Assembly: GCA_902596375.1 (NCBI GenBank)
Contig: CACJTU010000007.1
Coordinates: 1-64,000, forward strand
Direction of reading: 5' to 3'
Length of the DNA stretch: 64,000 nucleotides
Origin: an uncultured Pelagibacteraceae bacterium
GTDB taxonomy: Bacteria > Pseudomonadota > Alphaproteobacteria > Pelagibacterales > Pelagibacteraceae
Positions 45,873-56,453 of the stretch are shown in pieces. Position 1 is the stretch's first letter, and every line of letters starts with the position of its first letter. Under the pieces are notes generated by a model. The model was given only the letters and a program-made list of their open reading frames with translations. It was not told where the DNA came from and did no database searches. Position numbers and translations under genes: made by a program.

Positions 45873-46804
45873 TAATATTTAGAGGCTCTCTTTAATCTAT
45901 CGTTAATTGTTTTGCCAAGACCTTTGTTTGGTATCGTTTCAACTGCAATCTTTTTAAAACCATCGTTTTTAATTTTTCTTAAAGTTGAATATAAATTCTT
46001 TGCGGCCTCCTTCATATTTTTTACTTTGGATAAATAATAATAGTTTTTTAATTTTGGTTTCTTTTTTTTTATTAATAAATAAGCCTCATCTTTTTTTGGT
46101 TTTTTAACATTCACTCTTAAAGGTATTCCAGGTGAGTAATGTAACGGAAATAAACCAGGTGATAATTTTTTTTTTGAATTTGTATTAATTAATAATTTTT
46201 TTTTTAAAACATTTTCAATTTTTTTAGTATCTAGGCCTCCATATCTTAAAAGTGAGGGCTTTTCTAAAAGATTTAGTATTGTGGACTCAACTCCAATTTT
46301 ACTTTTTCCTCCATTTAAAATATATTTAATCTTTGAACCAAATTCTTCTTTTACATCAGATGGTTTAACTGAGCTTAATCTTGAGGATATATTTGCACTA
46401 GGTGCAGCTACTGGATAATTTAAATTTTTTAATAAATTTCTGAACAATTTATGATTAGGAAAACGAACAGCAATACTTTTTTTATTATTGGTGACAAATT
46501 TTGATATTTTTGAGTTATTTTTTAATTTCAAAACATAAGTTATTGGGCCTGGAGAAAATTTTTTGTAAAGTTTTACTAAATTATCATTGATGTCACAGTC
46601 CTCCCTAAGTCTTTGGATATCATAATAATGGACAATAAGTGGATTGTTTAACGGTCTTTTTTTAAGACTAAATATTTTCTTAACAGCACTATTCGAGTAC
46701 GCGTTTGCAGCCAACCCATAAACAGTTTCTGTTGGTACCGCAACACAATGATTATTATCTAAATATTTTTTTGCTTTTTTGATATTTGATTGAATAGATT
46801 TCAT
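45872..46804 (-). CDS. sua5: Threonylcarbamoyl-AMP synthase (Sua5 type)
   Basis: 310 residues. The YrdC domain shows CVAVPTETVYGLAANAYSN and FSLKKRPLNNPLIVH, then YPVAAPSANISSRLSSV. The C-terminal Sua5 domain begins at about 215 (SPGLFPLHYSPGIPLRV) and sets it apart from short TsaC. It makes the intermediate for N6-threonylcarbamoyladenosine (t6A37) of ANN-decoding tRNAs. Divergent from xseB with only 17 nt between the ATGs. Confidence 0.93.
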   Translation of the reverse strand: MKSIQSNIKKAKKYLDNNHCVAVPTETVYGLAANAYSNSAVKKIFSLKKRPLNNPLIVHYYDIQRLREDCDINDNLVKLYKKFSPGPITYVLKLKNNSKISKFVTNNKKSIAVRFPNHKLFRNLLKNLNYPVAAPSANISSRLSSVKPSDVKEEFGSKIKYILNGGKSKIGVESTILNLLEKPSLLRYGGLDTKKIENVLKKKLLINTNSKKKLSPGLFPLHYSPGIPLRVNVKKPKKDEAYLLIKKKKPKLKNYYYLSKVKNMKEAAKNLYSTLRKIKNDGFKKIAVETIPNKGLGKTINDRLKRASKY

Positions 46805-46821
46805 GTATTAATAATTATTAT

Positions 46822-47070
46822 ATGAAAGATAAAATATTACCACTTGATTATGATCAGTATTCAGTTGAGGAGCTCACAGAAAAAGCAAATAAGATTATAG
46901 AGTCCCTAGAGAAGGAAAATGATTTAAACAATTCAGTTGATAGTTATCAAGAACTTCTAAAATTAAATAATATTATTGAAAAGAAATTTCATAAAAATTT
47001 TAAATCTATTGGAGAAGAGACAAATAAAAAGATTAAAGAAATAACTAAAAAAAATGAAAAAACAGCTTAA
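46822..47070 (+). CDS. xseB: Exodeoxyribonuclease VII small subunit
   Basis: 82 residues, helical; YSVEELTEKANKIIESLEKEN and SYQELLKLNNIIEKKFHKN fit the short two-helix XseB fold. It activates XseA in single-strand DNA degradation. Sequence signals are weak at this size, so the call leans on the xseB-ispA-dxs order, conserved in proteobacteria. The stop overlaps the ispA ATG by 17 nt. Confidence 0.8.
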   Translation: MKDKILPLDYDQYSVEELTEKANKIIESLEKENDLNNSVDSYQELLKLNNIIEKKFHKNFKSIGEETNKKIKEITKKNEKTA

Positions 47071-47926
47071 TAAAATAGCTAAGGATACAAATATATTTCT
47101 TAAAAAATATATTAATTCACAGAAATATTCTCAGCTAATGTCACCCATGAAGTATGGTTTGTTTCCAGGTGGAAAAAAAATAAGATCTAAAATCTTAATC
47201 GACTTAGGGTCATTATTTTCAATAGACTATAAAACATTGATAATGGTTGGTGCGGCTGTTGAATGTATTCATGCTTATTCACTTATTCACGACGATCTAC
47301 CCTGCATGGATGATGATGATATAAGAAGAGGAAAACCTTCAACTCATATTAAATTTGGTGAGTCTACAGCAGTTCTAGCAGGAAATTCATTACTGACTTT
47401 AGCTTTTGAAATCTTATCAAGTCCTAAATTGCAATTAAATGAAAAGATAAAGATCAACCTAATCAAAAAATTATCAGAATGTTCAGGACATTTAGGAATA
47501 GCTGGCGGGCAGTATTTAGATTTAAGTTATGAGAGAAAGAAAATATCAAGGAATAAAATATTAGAAATGGAAATAAAGAAAACAGGAATGTTATTTAGTT
47601 TTTGTTGTGCGGCTCCAGTAATAATTAAGAAAAAAACTATTCGAGAAATTAAATTTTTTGAAAATATTGGATCAAAAATTGGTCTTTTATTCCAAATAGC
47701 TGATGATTTAATTGATTTGAAAAGCAAATCTAAGGAAGCTGGGAAAAAAACAGGAAAAGACCAAAAAAAAGGTAAGGCAACGCTTATAAATTTAATAGGC
47801 TATGATGACTCAGTTAAGTATTGTGATAAGATAATAAAAGATGTTAATAAGAATTTAAGAAAATACGGTTCAAAATCTGAAAAAATAAATGAAACAATGG
47901 ACTATATATTGAATAGAAAAAAATGA
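47054..47926 (+). CDS. ispA: Short-chain polyprenyl (farnesyl/geranyl) diphosphate synthase
   Basis: 290 residues. [16 protein letters not shown], the first Asp-rich motif [20 protein letters not shown] (about 78-97) and the second in [15 protein letters not shown] (about 214-228) identify the trans-prenyl synthase family; the position of the pair with MDDDD is typical of IspA. It makes C10/C15 diphosphates for undecaprenyl phosphate and quinones. Overlaps dxs by 4 nt. Confidence 0.94.
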   Translation: MKKQLNKIAKDTNIFLKKYINSQKYSQLMSPMKYGLFPGGKKIRSKILIDLGSLFSIDYKTLIMVGAAVECIHAYSLIHDDLPCMDDDDIRRGKPSTHIKFGESTAVLAGNSLLTLAFEILSSPKLQLNEKIKINLIKKLSECSGHLGIAGGQYLDLSYERKKISRNKILEMEIKKTGMLFSFCCAAPVIIKKKTIREIKFFENIGSKIGLLFQIADDLIDLKSKSKEAGKKTGKDQKKGKATLINLIGYDDSVKYCDKIIKDVNKNLRKYGSKSEKINETMDYILNRKK

Positions 47927-49839
47927 AAAAAAATTATCAATTTTTAAATGATATAAACTTTCCATCTGATTTAAGAAAAGTTTCAGAAGATGATTTACAA
48001 AAAGTTGCAGACGAGGTGAGGGAGGAAATGATAAGTGCTGTTTCAGAAACAGGAGGTCACCTTGGTGCTGGTTTGGGAGTGGTTGAATTGACAGTTGCAC
48101 TTCATTATGTTTTTGACACACCAAATGATAAATTGATATGGGATGTTGGTCATCAATCTTACCCTCATAAAATTTTAACTGGAAGAAAAGATAAGATTAG
48201 AACTTTACGACAGGGTGATGGTTTATCAGGTTTTACAAAAAGATCCGAAAGTGAGTATGACCCATTTGGAGCAGCTCATAGTTCAACATCTATTTCATCA
48301 GCATTAGGAATTGCTGAAGCAAATAAATTAGAAAATAAATCTTCCAATGTAATAGCCGTCATAGGTGATGGAGCAATTAGTGCAGGTATGGCTTACGAAG
48401 CTATGAATAATGCCGGAGCATCTAAGACAAAAATGATTGTTATTTTAAATGATAACGACATGTCAATTGCAAAACCAGTTGGAGCAATGAGAACTTACTT
48501 GGCAAAATTATTTACGGGTAAAATATATTTTAGTCTAAGGGAAACTTTAAAATTAATTACATCTGCATTTTCAAAAAGATTTAGTGCCAAAGCAGGAAAA
48601 GCAGAGGATTTTTTCCGTTCAGCAGTTACTGGAGGCACATTATTTAGTTCACTTGGTTTTTATTATGCAGGTCCTATAGATGGTCATGATTTATCAAGCC
48701 TAGTTCCAATTTTAAAAAACGCAAAAGAATCAAGACATGAGGGTCCTATAATGATTCATATCAAAACTCAAAAAGGGAAAGGTTATTCTTATGCAGAAAA
48801 AGCAAATGATCATTATCATGGAGTGTCAAAATTTAATGTTGAGACTGGTGAACAAGTAAAGAGCAAATCAAACCTTCCAGCTTATACAAAAGTATTTGCA
48901 AACACGTTAGTTAAACATGCTAAAAAGGATAGCAAAATAGTAGGAATAACAGCAGCGATGCCAGGAGGGACTGGTATGGATATTTTTGGCAAGGAGTTTC
49001 CAAATAGAATGTTTGATGTAGGAATAGCAGAACAACATGCCGTAACTTTTGCAGCTGGTCTCGCAACCGAAGGATACAAACCATATGCTGCAATTTATTC
49101 TACCTTTTTACAGAGAGCATATGATCAAGTTGTCCACGATGTTGCCATCCAAAGTTTACCAGTTAGATTTGCGATAGATAGAGCAGGATTAGTTGGTGCT
49201 GATGGATCAACACATGCCGGTTCATTTGATATAACTTACTTATCAACTTTGCCTAATTTTGTAGTAATGGCAGCAAGTGACGAAGCTGAACTAGTTAAAA
49301 TGATTAATACTTCAGTAGATATAAATGACAGACCTTCTGCAATCAGATATCCAAGAGGAACTGGAGTAGGTGTTAACCTCCCATCAATAGATGAAAAAAT
49401 TGAAATTGGTAAAGGGAGAGTCGTTCAACAAGGGACACAAGTTTGTGTATTAAACCTCGGAACTCGACTTGAAGAATGCAAGTTAGCGGTAGAGGAATTA
49501 AAAGTAAAAGGAATTTCAACAACCTTGATAGATGCCAGATTTGTTAAGCCTTTAGACGAAGAACTTATACTAAAATCTGCTAAGGAACATGAGCTTATGA
49601 TAACTGTTGAAGAAGGATCAATAGGTGGTTTCGGTTCGCATGTTAAAAATTTATTAGCTGAAAGAGGAATTTTTGATAAAGGTTTAAAATTTAGATCAAT
49701 GACTTTACCAGATGAATTTATTGAACAAGATGATCCAAAAAAAATGTACGATAAAGCTGGATTAAATAGTTCTCAAATTTCTAAGAAAATTTCTGATATT
49801 TTGTTTCAAAAGGAGACAATAAGAGTTGTGAAAAATTAA
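47923..49839 (+). CDS. dxs: 1-deoxy-D-xylulose-5-phosphate synthase
   Basis: 638 residues, full length. The thiamine diphosphate site is [19 protein letters not shown] (about 146-164), [15 protein letters not shown] precedes it, and [15 protein letters not shown] plus [21 protein letters not shown] are Dxs signatures. First step of the MEP isoprenoid pathway. Last gene of xseB-ispA-dxs; convergent with aroC, 6 nt apart. Confidence 0.96.
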   Translation: MKKNYQFLNDINFPSDLRKVSEDDLQKVADEVREEMISAVSETGGHLGAGLGVVELTVALHYVFDTPNDKLIWDVGHQSYPHKILTGRKDKIRTLRQGDGLSGFTKRSESEYDPFGAAHSSTSISSALGIAEANKLENKSSNVIAVIGDGAISAGMAYEAMNNAGASKTKMIVILNDNDMSIAKPVGAMRTYLAKLFTGKIYFSLRETLKLITSAFSKRFSAKAGKAEDFFRSAVTGGTLFSSLGFYYAGPIDGHDLSSLVPILKNAKESRHEGPIMIHIKTQKGKGYSYAEKANDHYHGVSKFNVETGEQVKSKSNLPAYTKVFANTLVKHAKKDSKIVGITAAMPGGTGMDIFGKEFPNRMFDVGIAEQHAVTFAAGLATEGYKPYAAIYSTFLQRAYDQVVHDVAIQSLPVRFAIDRAGLVGADGSTHAGSFDITYLSTLPNFVVMAASDEAELVKMINTSVDINDRPSAIRYPRGTGVGVNLPSIDEKIEIGKGRVVQQGTQVCVLNLGTRLEECKLAVEELKVKGISTTLIDARFVKPLDEELILKSAKEHELMITVEEGSIGGFGSHVKNLLAERGIFDKGLKFRSMTLPDEFIEQDDPKKMYDKAGLNSSQISKKISDILFQKETIRVVKN

Positions 49840-49845
49840 TTTAAA

Positions 49846-50928
49846 CTAACTACACTGGGCTTTATTCATTAAGTAGTGATCAAGTAAAACACAATTCATC
49901 ATAGCCTCACCAATAGGTACAGCTCTAATTCCTACACATGGATCGTGTCTGCCTTTAACAGATATTAAAGTATTTTTCCCAAATTTATTAATAGTTTTTC
50001 TACTAGTTAAAATTGACGATGTTGGTTTGACAGCAAAAGATGCAACAATTTCTTGGCCCGTAGAAATTCCACCAAGAATTCCACCAGCGTTATTTGAATT
50101 GAATTTTAATTTATTTCCTTTTGAAGAAATTTCATCTGAATTTTGTTCTCCACTTAATTGTGCTGAGTTCATTCCTGCACCGATATTTACACCTTTAACT
50201 GCGTTAATACTCATTAGACCTGAAGCAATGTCAGTATCTAATTTTGAATAAATTGGAGCACCTAAACCAACTGGGATACCTCTTGCTCTTATTTCAATCA
50301 CTGCTCCACATGAGGATCCTGATTTTCTTACACCAAGCAAATATTTTTCCCATAATTTAATCATTGATTTATCAGGACAAAAAAATGGATTTTTTGAAAT
50401 TATTTTATCGTTCCATTGATTTGTATCACATCCAAGAATTCCTAGCTGAGTTACTGCACCAATTACTTTAAATTTTTTACCTAACTTTTTTTGAAGTACT
50501 ACTTTTGCTATTGCACCCGCCGCAACTCTTGCTGCAGTTTCTCTAGCAGAAGATCTTCCACCACCTCTATAGTCTCTAATTCCATATTTTTTAAAATAAG
50601 TAAAATCTGCATGACCTGGTCTGAACTTATCTTTAATATTACTATAATCTTTAGATCTCATATCTTTATTGTAGATTATGAGTGAAATAGGTGTTCCTGT
50701 AGTTTTACCCTCAAATACTCCCGACAATATTTGAACTTTATCATCCTCTTTTCGCTGAGTTGTAAATTTAGATTGTCCTGGTTTTCTTTTGTCTAATTCT
50801 ATTTGAATATCTTGCTCTTTAAGATTTATGTTTGGAGGACAACCATCAACAATACAACCAATTGCAGTCCCATGAGACTCTCCCCAGGTTGTGAAACGAA
50901 ATAGCTTTCCAAAAGTATTAAATGACAT
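49846..50928 (-). CDS. aroC: Chorismate synthase
   Basis: 360 residues. [22 protein letters not shown], the [19 protein letters not shown] loop (about 126-144), [15 protein letters not shown] and the [17 protein letters not shown] end (about 330) are the FMN- and EPSP-binding signatures. It makes chorismate for aromatic amino acids and ubiquinone. Single gene between convergent dxs and divergent pdxH; the 33 nt between ATGs must hold both promoters. Confidence 0.96.
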   Translation of the reverse strand: MSFNTFGKLFRFTTWGESHGTAIGCIVDGCPPNINLKEQDIQIELDKRKPGQSKFTTQRKEDDKVQILSGVFEGKTTGTPISLIIYNKDMRSKDYSNIKDKFRPGHADFTYFKKYGIRDYRGGGRSSARETAARVAAGAIAKVVLQKKLGKKFKVIGAVTQLGILGCDTNQWNDKIISKNPFFCPDKSMIKLWEKYLLGVRKSGSSCGAVIEIRARGIPVGLGAPIYSKLDTDIASGLMSINAVKGVNIGAGMNSAQLSGEQNSDEISSKGNKLKFNSNNAGGILGGISTGQEIVASFAVKPTSSILTSRKTINKFGKNTLISVKGRHDPCVGIRAVPIGEAMMNCVLLDHYLMNKAQCS

Positions 50929-50961
50929 TATTTATATTATATAGATTATTTTGTTTAAATT

Positions 50962-51588
50962 ATGAATCAAAAAAACTCTTTAGGTCTTAATAGTTGCTTT
51001 CTCGATATAGATGATCCAATTCAATTATTTCATGAATGGATGGAGGAAGCAAAGAAAACTGAGCCAAATGATCCAAACGCTGTTGCTTTGGCCACGTCAA
51101 ATAAAAAAAATATTCCTTCAGTTAGAATGGTTTTACTTAAAGATTTCAACAAAGATGGATTTGTATTTTATACAAATTTAAATAGTCAAAAGGGAAATGA
51201 ATTAAAAGAAAATCCATATGCAGCGATGTGTTTCCATTGGAAAAGTCTGCTAAGACAAATAAGAATTAATGGAAAGGTGTCATTAGTTTCTGATCAAGTT
51301 GCAGATGAATATTATTCATCTAGAGCGTATGAAAGTCGAATAGGAGCATGGGCTTCTAAGCAAAGTGAAGAATTAAATTCGCGAGAGCAATTGTTAAAAT
51401 CTATAAAAGATTATAAAAAAAAATATAGCAACAAATCAGATGTACCAAGACCAAGTCACTGGTCTGGATGGATTTTATCTCCAAATAGTATTGAATTTTG
51501 GTTAGATGGTGAGAACAGAATCCACGAGAGATTAAAATACAACAGAGATAACTCCGGGAAGTGGATAAAGTCTTTATTAAGTCCTTAA
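50962..51588 (+). CDS. pdxH: Pyridoxamine 5'-phosphate oxidase
   Basis: 208 residues. AVALATSNKKNIPSVRMVLLKDF, GFVFYTNLNSQKGNELKENP, the FMN-site CFHWKSLLRQIRINGKV and the C-terminal PRPSHWSGWILSPNSIEFW ... RLKYNRD are PdxH signatures. It oxidises PNP/PMP to PLP with FMN, the cofactor of the DegT aminotransferase among others. Its stop overlaps that of the converging prenyl synthase by 4 bp. Confidence 0.95.
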   Translation: MNQKNSLGLNSCFLDIDDPIQLFHEWMEEAKKTEPNDPNAVALATSNKKNIPSVRMVLLKDFNKDGFVFYTNLNSQKGNELKENPYAAMCFHWKSLLRQIRINGKVSLVSDQVADEYYSSRAYESRIGAWASKQSEELNSREQLLKSIKDYKKKYSNKSDVPRPSHWSGWILSPNSIEFWLDGENRIHERLKYNRDNSGKWIKSLLSP

Positions 51589-52598
51589 AAATTTCTTGAT
51601 AAACTAAATGATGCTAATCTTTTAAGAATATTTTTTTCTTCAGAGTCTTTAAATACACTTAGAGAATTTGAGGCTAAATTTATATAGTGCTGTGCTTTTT
51701 GATAGCATTCCCGAATAATTTTATACTTATTTATAAGAGCAATAATTTCATTAAAGTCATTTTTTGTTCTTAAGTCTTTTTTAAACATATTTGATAAAAT
51801 TTTCTTTTCATCATTTTCTAATTTTTGAAAAAGTAAAATTATTGGTAAGGTAATTTTTCCTTCAAAAAAATCTTGACCAATTTTTTTACCAAATAGTTTG
51901 AGCTCTGCATTATAGTCTAGTGTATCATCTGCTATTTGAAAAGTTAATCCTAAATTTCTTCCATAAAATTCCAAAGCATCTTTTTCTTTATTTTCTGTAT
52001 CTGATAAAATTGCACCAACTTTAGTTGATGCTGCAAATAACTCAGCAGTTTTAGCTGAGATTATTTTTAAATATGTTTCTTCCAGCATATCAACTTCACC
52101 TTTGTGTTGAAGTTGCAAAACTTCTCCTTGAGCAATTTTAGATGAAGTGGAAGATAATAATTTTAAAACCTCTAGGTTTCCGTCTTCTACCATCATTTCA
52201 AAACATCTACTCAATAGATAATCTCCTATTAAAACTGACGAATGATTATCCCAAACTTTATTTAAAGTTTCTTTCCCTCTTCTAACAGTACCTTCATCAA
52301 TTACGTCATCATGCATCAACGTTGCGCTGTGAATTAATTCAACACATGCAGCTAAATTTATATCCCTAGAGCCTTTAGAGTAACCACATAATTTTGCACT
52401 ACCCAACGTTAGTAAAGCTCTTAGTCTTTTTCCTCCAGTTTCTATGTGATAATCTGTCATTTTTTGAACTAGCTGTACGTCACTAGATAATTTTGATTTT
52501 ATTTTTTCTTCGGTTAAGATTAGTTTTTCTTCAACCGAGTCTTTAAGCTGAAAATATGAATCATTTATCTGGTTTTTAAGCTGTACAACTGTTCCCAT
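51585..52598 (-). CDS. ispB: Long-chain polyprenyl diphosphate synthase (octaprenyl-type)
   Basis: 337 residues. GGKRLRALLTLGSAKL, first Asp motif LIHSATLMHDDVIDEGTVRRG (about 90-110), GEVLQLQH, and second Asp motif LTFQIADDTLDYNAE (about 223-237). The long-chain class makes the ubiquinone side chain; chain length is not readable by eye. Starts with ATG; divergent from the S49 peptidase across a 114-nt gap. Confidence 0.92.
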   Translation of the reverse strand: MGTVVQLKNQINDSYFQLKDSVEEKLILTEEKIKSKLSSDVQLVQKMTDYHIETGGKRLRALLTLGSAKLCGYSKGSRDINLAACVELIHSATLMHDDVIDEGTVRRGKETLNKVWDNHSSVLIGDYLLSRCFEMMVEDGNLEVLKLLSSTSSKIAQGEVLQLQHKGEVDMLEETYLKIISAKTAELFAASTKVGAILSDTENKEKDALEFYGRNLGLTFQIADDTLDYNAELKLFGKKIGQDFFEGKITLPIILLFQKLENDEKKILSNMFKKDLRTKNDFNEIIALINKYKIIRECYQKAQHYINLASNSLSVFKDSEEKNILKRLASFSLSRNF

Positions 52599-52644
52599 AA
52601 TATTTTTAAATTAGTATAATTTGTTCATATATATTACTTATCAA

Positions 52645-52672
52645 TTGACGCACCAGTTTCTTCAATTATAAG
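52645..52672 (+). promoter_or_regulatory. Putative sigma70-type promoter for the S49 peptidase operon
   Basis: TTGACG (52645-52650) and TATAAG (52667-52672) with a 16-bp spacer, about 40 nt before the ATG at 52713. It lies in the divergent 114-nt region between the prenyl synthase and the peptidase; the other strand is too A+T-rich to pick a unique box. Confidence 0.45.
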
Positions 52673-52712
52673 TAGTCTTTATATTCAATAAATAATTCTA
52701 TAAGACTTAGCT

Positions 52713-53519
52713 ATGTTCTCTTTTTTTAAAAAGAAAAAAATTGTTGCTCACTTAAAATTAAGTGGAGTTATTGGTAATGCTGGAAAATTTAAACAAGGTA
52801 TTGATTTTGCTGGTCAAGAAGAACTGATTAAAAAGGCTTTTTCTCTAAAAAAAGCGACGTGTGTTGCTATATCAATCAATTCTCCAGGAGGATCACCAGT
52901 TCAGTCTCATTTAATCTACAGTTTTATTAGACAACAAGCAAAAAAACACAAAAAAAAAGTTATTGTATTCGCTGAAGATGTAGCAGCTTCTGGAGGCTAT
53001 TTGATTTCTTGTGCTGGGGACGAAATTTATGCAAATTCAAGTTCAATAATTGGATCTATAGGAGTGATATATTCTTCTTTTGGATTTACAGAGTTGATAA
53101 AAAAAATTGGGGTTGAAAGAAGAGTTCATACTGCTGGCAAAAACAAAAGCACACTTGATCCATTTTTAGAAGAAAAAAATGAGGATATTGAAAGATTAAA
53201 AAATATTCAATTGGATCTTCATAAAGACTTTATAGATGTTGTTGAAAAAAGTAGAGGATCAAAATTAAACAAATCTGATGGAGAACTTTTTTCAGGCGAA
53301 TTTTGGTCAGGTAGTAAAGCAAAAAATTTAGGATTGATTGACGGAATAGGTAACGCACATGAAATATTAAAAGATAAATTTGGTGAGGATGTAATTATTA
53401 AAAAATTTGAAAAATCAAAAGGATGGTTAAGTCAAAAACTTTCTTCATCTAGCAATCAAGTAGATCAAATAGCAAGTATTTTAGATGAAAGATCAATTTG
53501 GCAAAGATATGGTTTCTAA
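52713..53519 (+). CDS. sppA: S49 family serine peptidase (SppA/SohB-like)
   Basis: 268 residues, single ClpP-like domain. [20 protein letters not shown], the Ser nucleophile in [18 protein letters not shown] (about residue 95) and the general-base Lys in [11 protein letters not shown] (about 146-148) fit the S49 family. No clear N-terminal membrane helix precedes the domain ([16 protein letters not shown]). It degrades leftover signal peptides or membrane fragments. The 3' end overlaps glyQ by 11 nt. Confidence 0.9.
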   Translation: MFSFFKKKKIVAHLKLSGVIGNAGKFKQGIDFAGQEELIKKAFSLKKATCVAISINSPGGSPVQSHLIYSFIRQQAKKHKKKVIVFAEDVAASGGYLISCAGDEIYANSSSIIGSIGVIYSSFGFTELIKKIGVERRVHTAGKNKSTLDPFLEEKNEDIERLKNIQLDLHKDFIDVVEKSRGSKLNKSDGELFSGEFWSGSKAKNLGLIDGIGNAHEILKDKFGEDVIIKKFEKSKGWLSQKLSSSSNQVDQIASILDERSIWQRYGF

Positions 53520-54387
53520 AACAAAAAAAGAAAAAAAAATTCAAACATTCCAAGAAACAATCTTAAATCTCCAGAAATTTTGGAGCAAAAAGGGATGCAT
53601 TATTCTTCAGCCTTACGATATGGAGGTTGGTGCAGGAACTTTTCATCCAGCTACTACTCTAAGATCACTTGGAACTAAACCATGGAAAGCAGCTTACGTA
53701 CAGCCATCAAGAAGACCTACAGATGGAAGATATGGAGATAATCCAAACAGGTTACAACACTATTATCAATTTCAAGTTTTAATCAAACCTTCCCCTGAAA
53801 ATATAAAAAAACTTTATCTAAATAGTTTATCTACTATAGGAATAGATCATAACGATCATGATATAAGGTTTGTTGAGGATGATTGGGAAAGTCCAACATT
53901 AGGTGCCGCAGGATTGGGATGGGAAGTGTGGTGTGATGGAATGGAAATTACTCAATTCACCTATTTTCAACAAATGGCTGGATTTGATTGTAAACCTGTA
54001 TCAGTTGAAATCACTTATGGCTTAGAAAGAATTTGTATGTTCACTCAAAAAGAAAAAAATGTTTATGATTTATTGTGGAATGATGAAGGTGTAAAATATC
54101 ACGAAGTTTTTCACCAAGCTGAAAAAGAATTTTCAGCGTATAATTTTGAACACGCGAATATAGAAACACTTTTGAAAATGTTTGAAATGCATGAGTCTGA
54201 GGCAAAAAATTTGGTAGAAAAAAAAGTTTCTTTACCAGCATATGATCAATGTTTAAAAGCCAGTCATGTGTTTAATATTCTAGATGCAAGAGGTGCAATT
54301 AGTGTAGCACAAAGAGCTGGCTATATTGCTAGAATAAGAGATATTACAAAATCTGCAGCAGGCGCTTGGTTAGATAGTCAAAAATAA
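53509..54387 (+). CDS. glyQ: Glycine--tRNA ligase alpha subunit
   Basis: 292 residues from ATG 53509; the track's 53485 adds eight residues inside the peptidase gene. [71 protein letters not shown] and [17 protein letters not shown] are the bacterial GlyQ signatures. It holds the catalytic site for charging tRNA-Gly in an alpha2beta2 enzyme. The stop overlaps glyS ATG by one base. Confidence 0.97.
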   Translation: MVSKTKKEKKIQTFQETILNLQKFWSKKGCIILQPYDMEVGAGTFHPATTLRSLGTKPWKAAYVQPSRRPTDGRYGDNPNRLQHYYQFQVLIKPSPENIKKLYLNSLSTIGIDHNDHDIRFVEDDWESPTLGAAGLGWEVWCDGMEITQFTYFQQMAGFDCKPVSVEITYGLERICMFTQKEKNVYDLLWNDEGVKYHEVFHQAEKEFSAYNFEHANIETLLKMFEMHESEAKNLVEKKVSLPAYDQCLKASHVFNILDARGAISVAQRAGYIARIRDITKSAAGAWLDSQK

Positions 54388-56453
54388 TGTCAGAGTTTTT
54401 TTTAGAATTATTTAGTGAGGAAATACCTTCAAATCTTCAACAAAATTTAAGGGAAGACTTACTTAAAAGTTTTAATGATTTATTTTTAAAGAAATCAATT
54501 TTATTTAAAAAAAGCTCGTCATATTCAACACCAAACAGACTAGTGGTATTATTTGAAGGTGTTCAAAAAAATGTTGTACTAAAATCTGAGGAGATTAAAG
54601 GTCCAAATATTAAGTCACCAGAGGCAGCATTAGAGGGGTTTGTTAGGTCAAATAAAATTTTAAAAAAGGATCTCTACCAAAAAAAAACAGACAAAGGAGA
54701 ATTTTATTTTTTCAAGACAAAATCAAAAAAATTGCACACAAATGAATTATTAGAGGAATTTATCCCAATATTATTAAATAAAATTCAATGGAAAAAATCA
54801 ATGTATTGGGGGACTTTTGAATTAAATTGGGGTAGACCATTAAAATCAATTCTTGCTGTATTTGATAAAAAAAAATTAAATTTTAATTTTCATCACATAA
54901 CATCTTCTAATTCAACTTTTATTGATAAAGAATTTGAGGAAAATAAAAAGTCTTTCTTAGAATTTAAAAATTATAAAAGTTTTTTTAAAAAAATTAACAT
55001 TATCGTTGATCACAATGAGAGAAAAAAGCTAATAGAAAAAAAATTTAACAATATATTAAAAAATAAAAATATTAAGATTCAACATAATCCTAGATTACTT
55101 GATGAAGTTGTAGATTTAACAGATCAACCAAATATCCTTCTTTGTGAATTTGATAAGAAATTTTTAAATATTCCAAAAGAAATATTAATTATTACCATGC
55201 AATACCATCAAAAATATTTTCCTATATTTGATAATAAAGAAAATATTACCAATGAGTTTTTAGTGGTTGCAAACAAAAAAGATAAAAAGGGATTAATAAA
55301 ATTAGGAAATGAAAGAGTAGTTGAAGCAAGATTAAGTGATGCAGAATTTTTTTGGAAAAAAGATAAATCTCAAAATATGGTCAAAAAAGTTACTGAATTA
55401 AAATCAATGAATTATTTTATAGGATTAGGGAGTTATTACCATAAAGCCCAAAGAATGAGAAAATTGGGTGGAATGATATCTGATGAACTTTTAATCAGTA
55501 AAGAAAAAGTTGAATTGTCAGCATCAATTTGTAAAGTTGATTTATTATCGGAACTAGTTGGTGAATTTCCAGAACTCCAAGGTGTGATGGGTGGATATTT
55601 TGCTAACGCACAAGGTTTTGATAAAGATTTAGCTTTGGCAATAACTGAGCAATATTTACCTGCAGGTTTAGGTTCAAGAGTTCCAAAAAAACCATTTAGC
55701 ATAGCCCTTTCTTTGGCTGATAAGATAGATACTTTAGTTGGTTTTTTTGGATTAAATCAAAAGCCAACAAGTTCTAAAGATCCGTATGCTTTAAGAAGAT
55801 TAGCATTGGGTGTAATGAGAATAATAGTTGAAAATAAAAAAGATTTTAAAATAAAAGATCTAATTAATTATTCTTCAAGCCTGTATTTAGATCAAGGTTT
55901 TGAAATTGATAATCAATCTCTACAAAGTGAATTATCAGATTTTTTAATGGATAGATTAAAATATTACATGAAGGAAGAAAATATTAGAAATGATATAATT
56001 CAAGCATCAACCAGTTCTTTTAACTTAGACCAATCTGTTATTATTTTTAATAAAGCTAAACATTTAAATAAAATTATTAACAAACCAAATGGTTTAGATA
56101 TTATTGCAAGCTATAAAAGAGCCTCAAACATTTTAGACGGTGAATTAAAAAAAGATAAAATAGAATTATCAAATACAACTGACCCTGGTATTTTTAAAAC
56201 TGAGTTAGAAAAAAATCTATTTAAAAAAATTAGTGAATTAAGCAAATATTTTTCAAGGATTAATAAAGATGAAAATTATGTTCAAACATTGGACAATCTA
56301 GCTAGCATTAAAAGAGAGGTTTTTGACTTTTTTGATAATGTAATTGTGAACGAAGATGACCTGGTCATAAAGAAGAATAGGCTGGAACTAATCCAAATGA
56401 TGTGTAAAACGTTCAACAATTATGTTAATTTTTCTCTAATCGACTCCCATTAA
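54387..56453 (+). CDS. glyS: Glycine--tRNA ligase beta subunit
   Basis: 688 residues. EFFLELFSEEIPSNLQ opening, MYWGTFELNWGRPLKSILAVFD, ALGVMRIIVENKKD with SSKDPYALRRLALG before it, and a DALR-like C-terminal anticodon part (VIVNEDDLVIKKNRLELI). It binds the tRNA and completes GlyQS. The middle is Lys/Asn-rich but full length. The stop overlaps the ppdK ATG by one base. Confidence 0.95.
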   Translation: MSEFFLELFSEEIPSNLQQNLREDLLKSFNDLFLKKSILFKKSSSYSTPNRLVVLFEGVQKNVVLKSEEIKGPNIKSPEAALEGFVRSNKILKKDLYQKKTDKGEFYFFKTKSKKLHTNELLEEFIPILLNKIQWKKSMYWGTFELNWGRPLKSILAVFDKKKLNFNFHHITSSNSTFIDKEFEENKKSFLEFKNYKSFFKKINIIVDHNERKKLIEKKFNNILKNKNIKIQHNPRLLDEVVDLTDQPNILLCEFDKKFLNIPKEILIITMQYHQKYFPIFDNKENITNEFLVVANKKDKKGLIKLGNERVVEARLSDAEFFWKKDKSQNMVKKVTELKSMNYFIGLGSYYHKAQRMRKLGGMISDELLISKEKVELSASICKVDLLSELVGEFPELQGVMGGYFANAQGFDKDLALAITEQYLPAGLGSRVPKKPFSIALSLADKIDTLVGFFGLNQKPTSSKDPYALRRLALGVMRIIVENKKDFKIKDLINYSSSLYLDQGFEIDNQSLQSELSDFLMDRLKYYMKEENIRNDIIQASTSSFNLDQSVIIFNKAKHLNKIINKPNGLDIIASYKRASNILDGELKKDKIELSNTTDPGIFKTELEKNLFKKISELSKYFSRINKDENYVQTLDNLASIKREVFDFFDNVIVNEDDLVIKKNRLELIQMMCKTFNNYVNFSLIDSH